From contig NZ_JAAIIG010000003.1 of the NCBI RefSeq assembly GCF_012932375.1, forward strand, positions 62,001 through 126,000: a stretch of DNA of 64,000 nucleotides, read 5' to 3'. The number at the start of each line of letters is the position of its first letter. The stretch's first letter is position 1. The DNA comes from Bifidobacterium olomucense (GTDB taxonomy: Bacteria > Actinomycetota > Actinomycetes > Actinomycetales > Bifidobacteriaceae). The notes under the pieces are model-generated. The model saw only the letters and a list, made by a program, of their open reading frames with translations, did not search any database and was not told where the DNA came from. The position numbers and the translations under genes were made by a program. This document shows positions 39,292-48,457 of this stretch, in pieces.

Positions 39292-40542
39292 ATGAAAGTT
39301 GACATTCTCACCCGTGAATATCCGCCGCACGTTTATGGTGGTGCCGGTGTGCACGCCGAAGAGCTGTCCAAGGTATTGGCCGAACGCATTGATGTGACCG
39401 TACGCGCTTTTGATGGCAAACGCACCGAAGCCGATGTGCCGGCTATTCCGAATGCCGCCGAAGCCAAGGGCAGCCTGAAGGTCGTAGGCTATGACACTCC
39501 ATCCGAGCTCGCTGATGCAAACCCTGCTTTGAAAACCTTTGGCGTGGATCTGCAGATCGCCAACGATGTCGATGCTGACATTATTCATGCGCATACTTGG
39601 TACGCCTGCCTCGCCGGCTATCTGGCGAAAATGCTGCACGGCACTCCGCTGGTCATCACCGCGCACTCCTTGGAACCGTTCCGCCCGTGGAAGCGTGAGC
39701 AGCTCGGCGGAGGCTACAACCTGAGCTCTTGGGCCGAAAAGGACGCCTACGAGCACGCCGACCGCGTGATCGCCGTCTCCGGCGGCATGAAGAAGGATAT
39801 TCTCGCCGCCTACCCGAGCCTCGACCCGGATAAGGTGGTTGTGGTCTACAACGGCATCACCATGTCTGAGTTCGCCACTCCGGCCGCGGACGATCCGGGC
39901 TGGAAGGTGTTCGAGCGCTACAACATCGATCGTTCCAAGCCGACCCTGCTGTTCGTGGGCCGCATCACCCGCCAGAAGGGTCTGCCATACCTGCTGAAGG
40001 CCCTGCACTTCGTGAACCCGGATGTTCAGGTGGTGCTGTGTGCCGGTGCTCCGGACACTCCGGAGATCATGGAAGAGGTCAAGACCTCGTTCGCCGAGCT
40101 CGACAAGGAACGCGGCAACATCGTATGGATTGAGGAGATGCTGCCGAAGAACGAGCTGTCCGCGCTGGAGCATGGCTGCGACGCCTTCATCTGCCCGTCG
40201 ATTTATGAGCCGTTGGGCATCGTGAACCTTGAGGCCATGGCTTGCGGTCTGCCCGTGGTCGCTTCCGCCACCGGTGGCATTCCTGAGGTTGTGGTAGACG
40301 GTGAGACCGGCTATCTGGTGCCGATCGACCAGCTGCACGACGGTACCGGTACCCCAACCAATCCGGACAAGTTCGTGCATGACATGGCCGACGCCATCAA
40401 CAAGATCATGGCCGATCCGGAGTTGCGCAAGAAGATGGGCCAGGCCGGCTACGAGCGCGCCCGTGACGTGTTCAGCTGGGAATCCATCGCCGACGAAACC
40501 GTCAAGGTCTACCAGTCCGTTCTCGATGAACAGAAGAAGTAA
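39292..40542 (+). CDS. glgA: Glycogen synthase (actinobacterial GT4 type)
   Basis: Encodes 416 residues from ATG 39292 behind AGGAGAG. A GT-B glycosyltransferase with N-terminal REYPPHVYGGAGVHAEEL, the sugar-nucleotide domain FVGRITRQKGLPYLL (about residues 220-234) and the catalytic E-x7-E motif in CPSIYEPLGIVNLEAMACGLPVV (about 300-322). This is the Corynebacterium-type glycogen synthase family (TIGR02149), shorter than E. coli GlgA. It transfers glucose from ADP-glucose to alpha-1,4-glucan. It is monocistronic, with a terminator inside a dispersed repeat downstream. Confidence 0.93.
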   Translation: MKVDILTREYPPHVYGGAGVHAEELSKVLAERIDVTVRAFDGKRTEADVPAIPNAAEAKGSLKVVGYDTPSELADANPALKTFGVDLQIANDVDADIIHAHTWYACLAGYLAKMLHGTPLVITAHSLEPFRPWKREQLGGGYNLSSWAEKDAYEHADRVIAVSGGMKKDILAAYPSLDPDKVVVVYNGITMSEFATPAADDPGWKVFERYNIDRSKPTLLFVGRITRQKGLPYLLKALHFVNPDVQVVLCAGAPDTPEIMEEVKTSFAELDKERGNIVWIEEMLPKNELSALEHGCDAFICPSIYEPLGIVNLEAMACGLPVVASATGGIPEVVVDGETGYLVPIDQLHDGTGTPTNPDKFVHDMADAINKIMADPELRKKMGQAGYERARDVFSWESIADETVKVYQSVLDEQKK

Positions 40543-40596
40543 GCTCTTCTGAGCTTCCCTCTGGCAAGAGGCATCTACTGAATTGACCTATCCCAG

Positions 40597-40646
40597 CCTC
40601 CCTCTGATGAGGGAGGTGGCACGCGTAGCGTGACGGAGGGAGAGAC
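40597..40646. repeat. Dispersed two-hairpin repeat (copy 1)
   Basis: CCTCCCTC-tgat-GAGGGAGG forms a first stem, CACGC-gta-GCGTG a second, followed by GGAGGGAGAGAC. A homologous element lies at 63423-63475. Stem bases differ between the copies in a compensating way while the layout is kept. I believe similar elements are widespread in bifidobacterial intergenic DNA. Confidence 0.75.
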
Positions 40647-40677
40647 ATCGCCCACAAGACGAGTCTCTCCCTCTTTA
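40636..40677 (+). terminator. Terminator formed from the repeat tail after glgA
   Basis: GAGGGAGAGAC (40636-40646, the end of the dispersed repeat) pairs perfectly with GTCTCTCCCTC (40663-40673) and is followed by TTTATT, giving an intrinsic terminator for glgA. Confidence 0.7.
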
Positions 40678-40725
40678 TTATTGAATGAGTAAACAAATCA
40701 TATTTGGACACAGGAACCGATAATC

Positions 40726-41577
40726 GTGAGTGACACCACCGTTCTGCAACTCGACAATGTTGAATTCCGCCGCAACCGCCGCGTGATCATCACCGATGTA
40801 AACCTGACCGTCAAGACAGGGGAGCGGTGGGTGCTGTTCGGTCCGAACGGTATCGGCAAATCTACGGCGGTGGGCATGCTCGCCACCCGAACCTTCCCAT
40901 CGGAAGGCCGCGTGTTCATCCTTGGCCATCAGCTCGGAAAGTACGATGTGTTCAAGCTTCGCACGCGTATCGGTCTCGCATCCGCTGATTTGGGCCGCCA
41001 ATTCCCGGATTTCGAAGATCCGCTGGACGCCGTGGTCACCGGCCTTTCCGCAGTCACCGGCCGCTGGCAGGACACTTACACCGAGGCGGAATATGCACGC
41101 GCTCGCCAGCTCCTCCATGATTTCCGCGTGGGCTACTTGGAAGGCAAGCAGATGTGGCGTTTGTCAGAAGGCGAACGCACGCGAGTACTCATTGCCCGTG
41201 CGCTGATGGGCAACCCCGAACTGCTCATCATGGACGAGCCGACCACAGGTCTTGACTTGGGTGGCCGCGAACAGGTGATGCGCACGTTGAGCCGCATCGG
41301 CGAGGAGAACTCTGATCGCGCGGTGGTGCTCGTGACCCACCGTCTCGAGGAGATCCCCGCAGGATTCGACCACATCGCCATCATGGGAAGGAAGCCAATT
41401 CCGGCCGAAGACGCCACCAGCGATGGCATCGACGCGATGGGTAATCCCGGCGCGGGTACCATCGTCTACTCAGGTCCACTTGAAGAAGGCCTGACCGACA
41501 AACGTCTCTCCGCCCTGTTCGGCATGCCCATCGAAGTCGAGCACAGCCACGGCCGCTGGTCAGCCTATGCGGTGTGA
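40726..41577 (+). CDS. Cytosolic ABC ATPase (ModF/YlmA-like)
   Basis: Encodes 283 residues from GTG 40726. Walker A FGPNGIGKST (about residues 38-47), signature LSEGERTR (about 146), Walker B LLIMDEPTTGLDL (about 166) and the VTHRLEEIP switch are intact. The signature has Glu in place of the second Gly (LSEGE rather than LSGGE). No membrane subunit lies next to it. Such single ATPases of the ModF/YlmA group have unclear roles and may not be transporters. A linker of about 40 residues (about 220-260) with Ala/Asp/Gly precedes the C terminus. Confidence 0.85.
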   Translation: MSDTTVLQLDNVEFRRNRRVIITDVNLTVKTGERWVLFGPNGIGKSTAVGMLATRTFPSEGRVFILGHQLGKYDVFKLRTRIGLASADLGRQFPDFEDPLDAVVTGLSAVTGRWQDTYTEAEYARARQLLHDFRVGYLEGKQMWRLSEGERTRVLIARALMGNPELLIMDEPTTGLDLGGREQVMRTLSRIGEENSDRAVVLVTHRLEEIPAGFDHIAIMGRKPIPAEDATSDGIDAMGNPGAGTIVYSGPLEEGLTDKRLSALFGMPIEVEHSHGRWSAYAV

Positions 41578-41701
41578 TCAGGTGTGACCAACTAATACCG
41601 GAGGATTTTGCACCGCGTAGAATCACTGTTCGATGCCTGAACAATACCCTGAACGTTACGTGAGTTGAGCAATCAACGCCTAATTTTGAGATTAGTCATT
41701 G

Positions 41702-41830
41702 ATGCATCAAAGAACCGGCAAGGAACGACCTGAAACTCCCACTTATGTGATGGGTGGGCATCTCATGGCTTACGAGTATCCGGATAAGTTCAACGCAAGA
41801 CTTGATGAATTCCTCGACTCTATCAAGTAA
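41702..41830 (+). pseudogene. C-terminal remnant of an alpha/beta hydrolase
   Basis: Within a 494-base gap a 42-codon frame from ATG 41702 ends TYVMGGHLMAYEYPDKFN, then RLDEFLDSIK and a TAA. This is exactly the last segment of an alpha/beta hydrolase: the catalytic-His GGH region, then E-x-P-x-x-FN and the final helix. The nucleophile and acid parts are absent upstream, and no ribosome site precedes the ATG. It is therefore most likely the stump of a deleted gene. An imperfect inverted repeat follows at 41889-41944 (TTGATTGTCGTTTCGT with its inverse). The rest of the gap shows nothing else. Confidence 0.6.
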
Positions 41831-42071
41831 TCGGTTTATTCGATATCCGAGATCCCGGTGAAACAATAGCGGGAAATCATTGATGTGGCTTGATTGTCGT
41901 TTCGTGCTTTTCTCCATGAGAGACGCTACGAGACGAAAATCAAGCTGCATCGGTTTTTGTGCCTTCTCGCAGTTTCTTGCCTAGTTTCTTGCCTTTAAGA
42001 ACCGTCGAATTCCTTTGTTCACCTAGTATTCGCGTTCCGGTTTTGACCCTGCATCGTGTTGAACATGTTGT

Positions 42072-42830
42072 GTGGATAGTACTTATAGCGTGAGCACTAC
42101 AATTCTTGGGCATGCAGGCGCTGCCCATGCCGCACCGTCCAACACGATGGAAGCGTTCCGCCTCGCGATCGCAGAAGGTGCCGATGGCACCGAACTCGAT
42201 GTCCAGATGACCGGTGACGGTCAACTGGTCTGCATTCATGATGCACAATTGGATGCAATGACCGACGGGCATGGATTCCTTATAGACAAGACATACGATT
42301 ATATAAGTCACTTGAATTTTTCGATTCAAAAGCCCGGGTACATAAAGCCGACACGAGTCCCGCTGCTCAGTGAAGTGCTTGAACTCTTTCGGAGCCAGCC
42401 TGGATTCGTCGTGAACATCGAGATCAAAAGCGCTGAGGTGATCTATCCAGGCATCGAGCGCAAGATAGTTGATCTTGTGCGTGAATATGATATGGCAGAC
42501 CGAGTCTGGTATTCGAATTTCAACCATTTCAGCCTTCTTGCATTGCGCGAATATGATCCCGATGCCGTAATCGCCCCTCTGTACAACGAGGGATTGATAG
42601 AGCCCTGGAAATATGCGGAAACGATGCATACCGACGTGATCCACCCGTTCTACAGGAATCTGACCGAAGGCCCTGGAATTCTTGAAGGTTTGCGGGATCA
42701 TTCGATCAAACCCGTCGCTTGGACTGTCGACAATGAAGATGACATTCGTTGGATGATTGAACATGATGTTCCTGCCATCATCACCGACAGGCCGGCAGTT
42801 GCTCGCAGCATTCGCGATGAAAGCCGCTGA
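42072..42830 (+). CDS. Glycerophosphodiester phosphodiesterase (GDPD) family protein
   Basis: Encodes 252 residues. A TIM-barrel GDPD domain: ILGHAGAAHAAPSNTMEAFRLA at the N terminus has the first catalytic His and the PSNT motif (normally PENT), GTELDVQMTGDGQLVCIHD carries the metal-binding E-x-D and second His, and IEIKS and VAWTVDNEDD complete the site. Starts are GTG 42072 or GTG 42090; neither has a clear ribosome site, so a leaderless start is possible. The gene overlaps no one but is two bases from the MFS gene, in a four-gene operon. It hydrolyses glycerophosphodiesters to glycerol-3-phosphate; the substrate could be a deacylated lipid or a teichoic-acid unit. Confidence 0.83.
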   Translation: MDSTYSVSTTILGHAGAAHAAPSNTMEAFRLAIAEGADGTELDVQMTGDGQLVCIHDAQLDAMTDGHGFLIDKTYDYISHLNFSIQKPGYIKPTRVPLLSEVLELFRSQPGFVVNIEIKSAEVIYPGIERKIVDLVREYDMADRVWYSNFNHFSLLALREYDPDAVIAPLYNEGLIEPWKYAETMHTDVIHPFYRNLTEGPGILEGLRDHSIKPVAWTVDNEDDIRWMIEHDVPAIITDRPAVARSIRDESR

Positions 42831-42832
42831 CC

Positions 42833-44089
42833 ATGTCTGCAAACGGTAAGACTCGTCTCAATTACGCGCAAACCTTCTCCATTGGATTCGGCATGTTTGC
42901 CATCAGCGCCGCATGGGCGCTGTACAACGCTTACGTGCCGATCAAACTCAAAGACATGATGCTTCCCACGGCCCTTGTCGGAGTCATCATGGGCATCGAC
43001 AATTTCTGTGGGTTTACCATTCAACCGTTCTTCGGCCTGATATCCGATAAGGTGAGAACCAGATGGGGACGGCGAATGCCGTTCGCATTGTTCGCGATAC
43101 CCGTCGCCGCCGTATGCCTGATGCTGATCGCTATCGCACCAACTGCGCCGCTCACCGTCATCGCAATTATTCTGTACGCGGTCCTTATGTCCGCCTGCCG
43201 TGCACCGATCGTGGCCCTTATGCCTGATGTAACCGATTCACATGTACGAAGTCAGGCGAACGGCATTATCAACTTCATGGGCGCCGTCGGAAACGTAATC
43301 GCATTGCTGGCCGGCAGCTACTTATACAAACACTACGGAATGGGCCCGGCGTTCATCAGTGGAAGCATCATCATGGTCGCCGCACTGTTCGCCTTGAATT
43401 TCCTCGTCAAGGAACCGGATGATTTCCGGACCAAACCAGGTGAACCCGCTCGTATACCGTTTGTCAGTTGGAAAGAGTTGAGGCAGGCCGTAATCCCGAA
43501 ACTCGATTTGGACGAGGAGGCGCGCAGAAGCTTTGTGCTGATTCTCGCAGTGCTGTTTCTCTATACGTTTGGTGGGAACGCCGTCGAAACGTACTTCAGT
43601 TTGTTCGCAGTTCATGATCTCGGCATGGAAGCTGCAGTAGCTGGCGGGAGCTTGGTTTGGTATGCGATAGGCGCGATGGCGTCTGATATACCTGCAGGTT
43701 GGATTGGTACGAAGTTTGGACGTCGGAACACGATGAGCGTCGGCTTGATTCTGGCGATACTCATGTTCGTTCCGATGCCATGGATTGCGTCGGCATCCTT
43801 GGTGCCGATGCTTGCATTCGGCTACGGGTTTCTATGGACGCTGGTCTATGTGAATGCGTTTCCATGGATTGCCGAACTGGGAGGCAGAGAAAACACTGGG
43901 GCCATGACGGCTTATTACTATCTGGCGACAGCATTCGCGGCGTCAGTCAGTCCTGCGGTATTCGGCCTGATTCAGCAAGCGGCGGGAACATACAAGTGGA
44001 TGTTCATTTATGCCGCTGTTTTCTTTGCGTTTGCGCTTTGTTGCATGCCGTTCATCACGCGAGGCGAGGCAGAAGAGCGTTCGATGTAA
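42833..44089 (+). CDS. MFS transporter of the GPH/SLC45-like type
   Basis: Encodes 418 residues with 12 hydrophobic helices. The loop after helix 2 reads GLISDKVRTRWGRRMPFALF, the typical glycoside-pentoside-hexuronide and sucrose-transporter-like pattern. Other marks are MPDVTDSHVRSQANGI after helix 4 and GWIGTKFGRRNTM between helices 8 and 9. It lies between GDPD and HAD phosphatase genes, so it may carry a sugar, polyol or glycerophosphodiester-like compound. The substrate is not readable from sequence. Confidence 0.83.
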   Translation: MSANGKTRLNYAQTFSIGFGMFAISAAWALYNAYVPIKLKDMMLPTALVGVIMGIDNFCGFTIQPFFGLISDKVRTRWGRRMPFALFAIPVAAVCLMLIAIAPTAPLTVIAIILYAVLMSACRAPIVALMPDVTDSHVRSQANGIINFMGAVGNVIALLAGSYLYKHYGMGPAFISGSIIMVAALFALNFLVKEPDDFRTKPGEPARIPFVSWKELRQAVIPKLDLDEEARRSFVLILAVLFLYTFGGNAVETYFSLFAVHDLGMEAAVAGGSLVWYAIGAMASDIPAGWIGTKFGRRNTMSVGLILAILMFVPMPWIASASLVPMLAFGYGFLWTLVYVNAFPWIAELGGRENTGAMTAYYYLATAFAASVSPAVFGLIQQAAGTYKWMFIYAAVFFAFALCCMPFITRGEAEERSM

Positions 44090-44231
44090 ACGACCAGTCA
44101 GACTCGCTTGCATATCACACGTCGCATTCGGAATCGACGAAATAGTTCACATGGGCAGATGATAACGATTGGTATATTCTTGTCGTTGATGAGGACGTGA
44201 CTGAACCGTATGCACAATGAGGAGAAAAGGG

Positions 44232-45074
44232 ATGGTCGCAAGCAAACTGGTGTTCATCGACATTGACGGCACGCTGGCGGACGAAAAGCATATCGTGCCG
44301 GAATCGGCGAAAGTCGCATGCCGCAAAGCGCAGTCCAATGGGCACAAGCTATTCATCTGCACCGGACGTTCCATGCCGAAAATCGAACGCAGCATTCTTG
44401 ATCTCGGTTTCGACGGCGTGGTCTCCGTGGCAGGCGCTCAAGCGAATGTGGGGGAGCAGGTATTGTTTCAGCATCTCGTACCGGCTGATGCTGTGGATGC
44501 TGCGATGGCATATTTCCGTGAGCACCACATTGAAAGCTATCAGTGGCAGGGTGCGGATGGCATGTATATTTCGGAAGGGTATCGTCGTCATTTGGAATCC
44601 AAAGGCAAAGCGTTCAACCGTGGTGAGTTCGCGCGATTCTGGCACCTGATCGATGAGGTGGAGATTCCCTCCGGGGCCACATTGGGACAGACGCTTCATG
44701 TAAGCAAGGGTTCGTATTTCACCGGACCAAATCCGGATGTGACTTTCGAGGACACGAAGCGTGACTTGAGCCCCTGGTTCGAGCTTGTGCACGGCTCGTA
44801 CGATAAGATCTCACCGAACAATGGCGAACTTCTCATCGCCGGGTACGACAAAGGCACAGCTGTACGCGACGTGGCTGCGGCGCTTGGTTACGATATCGCC
44901 GATACTATCGCCGTTGGTGACTCCGACAACGACACCGCCATGCTCAAGGCCGCTGGCACATCCGTGGCCATGGGCAATGCCGTTCATGGCATTGAGAAGT
45001 TCTGTGACTTGCAGACCACCGATATCCATGACGATGGTCTGGCCAATGCTTTCGCCACGCTTGGATTGGTGTGA
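44232..45074 (+). CDS. HAD-superfamily hydrolase, Cof type (IIB)
   Basis: Encodes 280 residues. ATG 44232 is chosen because GAGGAG lies eight bases upstream; ATG 44217 would add five residues without a site. Motif I is FIDIDGTLAD, motif II ICTGR, motif III Lys in the TKRDL/YDKGTA region, and motif IV AVGDSDNDTAML. The C2B cap is at about residues 85-195. Cof-type enzymes remove phosphate from sugar phosphates, flavin phosphates and similar small molecules. It follows the MFS gene after 142 bases, so it may have its own promoter in that gap. Confidence 0.88.
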   Translation: MVASKLVFIDIDGTLADEKHIVPESAKVACRKAQSNGHKLFICTGRSMPKIERSILDLGFDGVVSVAGAQANVGEQVLFQHLVPADAVDAAMAYFREHHIESYQWQGADGMYISEGYRRHLESKGKAFNRGEFARFWHLIDEVEIPSGATLGQTLHVSKGSYFTGPNPDVTFEDTKRDLSPWFELVHGSYDKISPNNGELLIAGYDKGTAVRDVAAALGYDIADTIAVGDSDNDTAMLKAAGTSVAMGNAVHGIEKFCDLQTTDIHDDGLANAFATLGLV

Positions 45075-45077
45075 ACG

Positions 45078-45962
45078 ATGCAGACTCTTGACTGTCTGCC
45101 GGTAGCAGTTGCGCAGTTTACGGTGGCGAAGGAACCGGAACGTAATCTGGAGACGATTGACGCGTTCGCCCGCGATGCGGCGGCCAGTGGCGCGAGGCTG
45201 CTGGTACTGCCGGAAGGACTGATCGCACGTGACGGTGACGATGATTCATTTGCAGCCACCCATGCTCAACCGCTTGATGGGCCGTTCGTGACGGGACTGA
45301 AAAGAATCAGCACTATACATCACATCGTATTGATGGGCACGGTCCATGTTGTTCCGGAGGCTCAAGAAGCAAGACGGGATGAAGTCGGGGGATGGCATGA
45401 GTCCGTTGCGAACCATCGTGTGGCCAACGTGTTTCTCGCCATTGGCGAGGGAGAGATCGTGGCGACCTATCGCAAGCTGCATCTATACGATGCGTTCGCT
45501 GCGAAGGAATCCGATGTGGTCCTTCCCGGCAGGGAATTGCCTCCGGTGGTGACCATCGACGGCTGGCGTATCGGCATGATGACATGCTACGACGTACGGT
45601 TCCCGGAAACCGCTCGCTCCCTGGCCGCACGCGGTGCCGACGTGATCGTAGTCAGCGCAGCATGGGTGCGAGGTGCACGAAAGAAGTACCACTGGAAACT
45701 GTTGACGGCCTCCCGTGCGGTGGAGAACACCTGCTATGTGTTGGCTTGCAGTGAGGTGAGTAAACGTAATATTGGCTGCAGTCGCATCATTGATCCCATG
45801 GGAGAGGTCATCGCCGAAACTGGAGACGGCGACTCCGCGTTGATTACTGCCAAGCTCAGCCGTGAATCTCTCGATTCAACCCGTCGAATTCTGCCGGTGC
45901 TGGACAACCGACGCTTTGCCGACCCGCAGTTGAAGCGAATGACAGGTGCCGGTCATGAGTGA
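45078..45962 (+). CDS. Carbon-nitrogen hydrolase, deaminated glutathione amidase-like
   Basis: Encodes 294 residues from ATG 45078, three bases after the HAD stop. The Glu-Lys-Cys triad of the nitrilase superfamily is present: Glu in LVLPEGL (about residue 46), Lys in TYRKLHLYD (about 134) and Cys in GMMTCYDVRFPE (about 170). The RFPE segment and the SAAWVRG loop fit the Nit1/YafV-type omega-amidase or deaminated-glutathione amidase group that repairs side products. The exact amide is not known. It is probably co-transcribed with the HAD gene. Confidence 0.87.
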   Translation: MQTLDCLPVAVAQFTVAKEPERNLETIDAFARDAAASGARLLVLPEGLIARDGDDDSFAATHAQPLDGPFVTGLKRISTIHHIVLMGTVHVVPEAQEARRDEVGGWHESVANHRVANVFLAIGEGEIVATYRKLHLYDAFAAKESDVVLPGRELPPVVTIDGWRIGMMTCYDVRFPETARSLAARGADVIVVSAAWVRGARKKYHWKLLTASRAVENTCYVLACSEVSKRNIGCSRIIDPMGEVIAETGDGDSALITAKLSRESLDSTRRILPVLDNRRFADPQLKRMTGAGHE

Positions 45963-46185
45963 AGGGCAGAACAACGGTATGGACGAGCGATGGTTGAAAG
46001 CGCTGAAAGCAAAGAACATCGTCGTTCGAGTTCAGACGGCGAATGACGATGAATACCGTATCGGAGACAAACGAAAGGGCACATGCAAAACAACTGCGCA
46101 TGTTGCATTCGGAACATCGATGCAACGTGCACAGCCGTTCAAGGCGACCGGTCACAAGGGCGGCATCAGCAGACAGGGTAGCTGA
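45955..46185 (+). CDS. Possible small basic protein overlapping the nitrilase end
   Basis: A 76-codon frame starts at ATG 45955 and overlaps the last eight bases of the nitrilase gene, as coupled genes often do. The product is basic and polar (MDERWLKALKAKN, later KATGHKGGISRQGS) without a hydrophobic segment. No family is recognised and no independent ribosome site beyond coupling is seen. It could be a chance frame. Confidence 0.35.
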   Translation: MSEGQNNGMDERWLKALKAKNIVVRVQTANDDEYRIGDKRKGTCKTTAHVAFGTSMQRAQPFKATGHKGGISRQGS

Positions 46186-46279
46186 TTCGCTGTGCTCGTG
46201 ACCGGTTCCTCGGTGTCTTCAGTCCCGATCTGCCGGCTCCGCCTACTCTGGTCCGCAGGGGAACAAGATGTAAGTGGCT

Positions 46280-47131
46280 TTAATACACGGAGTAACCGCC
46301 GTCAACTTGCAGGTTCGTGCCGGTCACATACGAGGACGCGTCGCTGGCGAGGAACAGTACCGCGGTGGCGATCTCCTCATTGGTGCCGAAACGGTGCATC
46401 GGCACGGGAGCGGTCATCATATCGTGTGCTTCGGGCACGATACGACCCTCGAAAATGCCGGACCACACGTATCCGGGGGAGATGGCGTTCGATCGAATGC
46501 CATAGGGTGCCAGTGCAGCAGCCAAGTAGCGCGCATATTCGTAGATGCCGGCCTTGGAAGCACCGTATGCGGCCACCGGGGAAGGTCCGCCGGCGATGAA
46601 GTTCGCATTGTGCGCGGACAGCGACGAAGTGAACACCAGGGAGCCGCCGTGATTGTGCTCGCGCATGATGTGCTGTGCGATCTGAGCGGTCAGGTAGGCG
46701 CCGGTCAGGTTGATGTCGATGGTTTTCTGCCAGACCTCGTACGGTTCGTCGGCATCATCGCCGGGCACGTTCACGCCGGCGTTGATGAACGCCACGTCCA
46801 CAGTGCCAAGCGAGTCAACCAGCGAAGTCTTCAGCGCATCGACCTGCGCTTTATCGGAAACATCGCAGTACAACGGCACGACTTTCACGCCATAACGTTC
46901 GGCCAGTTCCTGAGCGAGCGGCTCAAGCGTCTCCTTGGTGCGTGGCAGATCGACGATCGCCACATCGGCACCGGCTTCCGCCCAGGCGGCGGCCACGTTA
47001 CGGCCAAGTCCGCCAGCGCCTCCGGTCACGAAGCCTTTCTTGCCGGCAAGCGAGAAGCGATCCATGATGCGGTGGGATGGTTCTTTCCATTGATCGAGTG
47101 GGTACTGATCGAATACTGAAGTGTCGGTCAT
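46280..47131 (-). CDS. Short-chain dehydrogenase (sorbitol/polyol-type SDR)
   Basis: Encodes 283 residues from ATG 47131 behind CGGAGA. The cofactor motif is TGGAGGLG (about residues 36-43) with a preceding polar Asp in VDLP, suggesting NAD. NAG is at INAGVN, the catalytic Ser is in FTSSLSAH, and the Tyr-Lys pair is in AAYGASKAG (about 188-197). The C terminus NLQVDGGYSVY is classic for SDRs. It resembles polyol and gluconate 5-dehydrogenase-like enzymes; the substrate is not certain. A long hairpin (47180-47224) separates it from the aldo/keto reductase. Confidence 0.88.
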   Translation of the reverse strand: MTDTSVFDQYPLDQWKEPSHRIMDRFSLAGKKGFVTGGAGGLGRNVAAAWAEAGADVAIVDLPRTKETLEPLAQELAERYGVKVVPLYCDVSDKAQVDALKTSLVDSLGTVDVAFINAGVNVPGDDADEPYEVWQKTIDINLTGAYLTAQIAQHIMREHNHGGSLVFTSSLSAHNANFIAGGPSPVAAYGASKAGIYEYARYLAAALAPYGIRSNAISPGYVWSGIFEGRIVPEAHDMMTAPVPMHRFGTNEEIATAVLFLASDASSYVTGTNLQVDGGYSVY

Positions 47132-47179
47132 GTTATTCTCCGTTCGGTTCGGTGGCGGCGTCATTGTAGCCATCAACAA

Positions 47180-47224
47180 GGCGAGCCTATCACGGACAAT
47201 CGGGTTGTCTGCGATAGGCTCGCC
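47180..47224 (-). terminator. Long perfect hairpin between the reductase genes
   Basis: GGCGAGCCTATC pairs with GATAGGCTCGCC over 12 bp, with a nested GACAA/TTGTC stem inside. On the minus strand it is followed by TTGTTG. It lies 70 bases after the aldo/keto reductase stop and before the SDR start, so it likely terminates the reductase transcript. Confidence 0.6.
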
Positions 47225-47294
47225 TAAAAAGTTCAGGAAGTTAACATGTGCGTGATTGCGGAATCATGAAGCTACTCGCAATCACCACAAGAAA

Positions 47295-48149
47295 TCAGTC
47301 TTCCTCATGCCAATGCGGATTCTGGCCGAACGTGTAACCCTCCGGATTATCCATGGCGGCGATGTCCTGCATATCCTGCTCGTCCAGCTCGAAACCGGTC
47401 AGGTCGAGGTTCGCGCGCTGACGGTCGGCATGCATCGACTTCGGAATCGCCACATCACCCAGCTGCAGATGCCAGCGCAGGATCGCGGCCACAGGGGAGA
47501 CGCCATGCTTTTCGGCGATGCGCACAATGGTGGGATCCTTCAGCATCTGGTTGGCGCGGCCGAGCGGGCTCCATGCCTCGGTGATGATGCCATGCGCGTC
47601 ATCGTAGGCGCGTTGCTCGTTCTGCTGGAAGAACGGGTGCAGTTCCACCTGGTTCACGGCCGGAGTCACGCCGGTGGCACGAATCAGCAGATCAATGTGA
47701 CCGGGCAGGAAATTGCTCACACCGATATGCTTCACAATGCCTTGCTTCTGCGCGTCGACCAGAGCCTGCCAAGCCTCTACGAACTGGCCCTGTGACGGGT
47801 TCGGCCAATGAATCAAATACAGGTCGATGTAATCCAAACCCATGCGGGCCACGGATTCCTCAATGGTCACGCGAGCCTGATCGTACTGATGATGGCGGCC
47901 CGGCAGCTTGGAAGCCACGATAATGTCTTCGCGTGGCACCTCGGACTCGCGGATCGCCTTGCCCACGATGCCTTCGTTCTCATAGTTGAACGCGGAATCA
48001 ATCAGGCGATAGCCGACCTGAAGCGCGGACTTGATGGCTTCAGCACCCGCGAAACCGTTGACCTTATACGTGCCGAATCCGATGGCCGGCAGTTCCAAAC
48101 CATCGTGTGCTTTGCGAACCGGAATCGCCGGCGGTTCCATTAGTGCCAT
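47295..48149 (-). CDS. Aldo/keto reductase
   Basis: Encodes 284 residues from ATG 48149 behind AAAGGAGTG. The TIM-barrel AKR pattern is clear: GFGTYKV, RLIDSAFNYENE (Asp and Tyr of the catalytic tetrad), IVASKLPG (Lys), YLIHWPNPSQG (His), then GVSNF, VNQVELHPF and the NADPH loop IPKSM. It is close to the 2,5-diketo-D-gluconate reductase-like AKR group. It reduces aldehydes or ketones with NADPH; the physiological substrate is unknown. Confidence 0.92.
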   Translation of the reverse strand: MALMEPPAIPVRKAHDGLELPAIGFGTYKVNGFAGAEAIKSALQVGYRLIDSAFNYENEGIVGKAIRESEVPREDIIVASKLPGRHHQYDQARVTIEESVARMGLDYIDLYLIHWPNPSQGQFVEAWQALVDAQKQGIVKHIGVSNFLPGHIDLLIRATGVTPAVNQVELHPFFQQNEQRAYDDAHGIITEAWSPLGRANQMLKDPTIVRIAEKHGVSPVAAILRWHLQLGDVAIPKSMHADRQRANLDLTGFELDEQDMQDIAAMDNPEGYTFGQNPHWHEED

Positions 48150-48319
48150 ACCCACTCCTTTGTTGTTGTCGCTGCACTGTTGTGTTACGACTGTTGCATT
48201 ACGGGCAATCACAGTCAACATCAGCGCTCATCTCACAATGCTTACTATAGTGAGCCTGATTCGCGGATTATTGCATTACGCGGGCTGTGTACGGGCTGTT
48301 GCAAATGGCGTTGACACCG

Positions 48320-48325
48320 TATAAT
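48320..48325 (+). promoter_or_regulatory. -10 element of tenA
   Basis: TATAAT, a perfect -10 sequence, lies just before the riboswitch. A plausible TGTTGC -35 is 17 bases upstream. The predicted start is about 48332, right at the aptamer's 5' end. Confidence 0.6.
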
Positions 48326-48334
48326 AAGGCCGTT

Positions 48335-48450
48335 GCAGGGGAACTTGGCATGTTTGCGCAGCGTGGGAAACACGACGCACAGCGGAGCGCCGGGTTGAGA
48401 AAGGCGTACGCCTGACCCTTGGAACCTGTTGGCCAACACCATCGAAGGGA
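48335..48450 (+). ncRNA. TPP (thiamine pyrophosphate) riboswitch
   Basis: The THI-element blocks occur in order: AGGGGAAC at 48337, then CGGGTTGAGA (48391-48400), GACCCTTGGAACCTG (48414-48428) and the closing ATCGAAGGGAG. Between the first and second blocks is an extended P3 arm of about 40 bases. The Shine-Dalgarno sequence GAAGGGAG is part of the aptamer's closing strand, eight bases before the tenA ATG, so ligand binding should block translation directly. There is no separate terminator between aptamer and gene. Confidence 0.93.
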
Positions 48451-48457
48451 GCAATCC

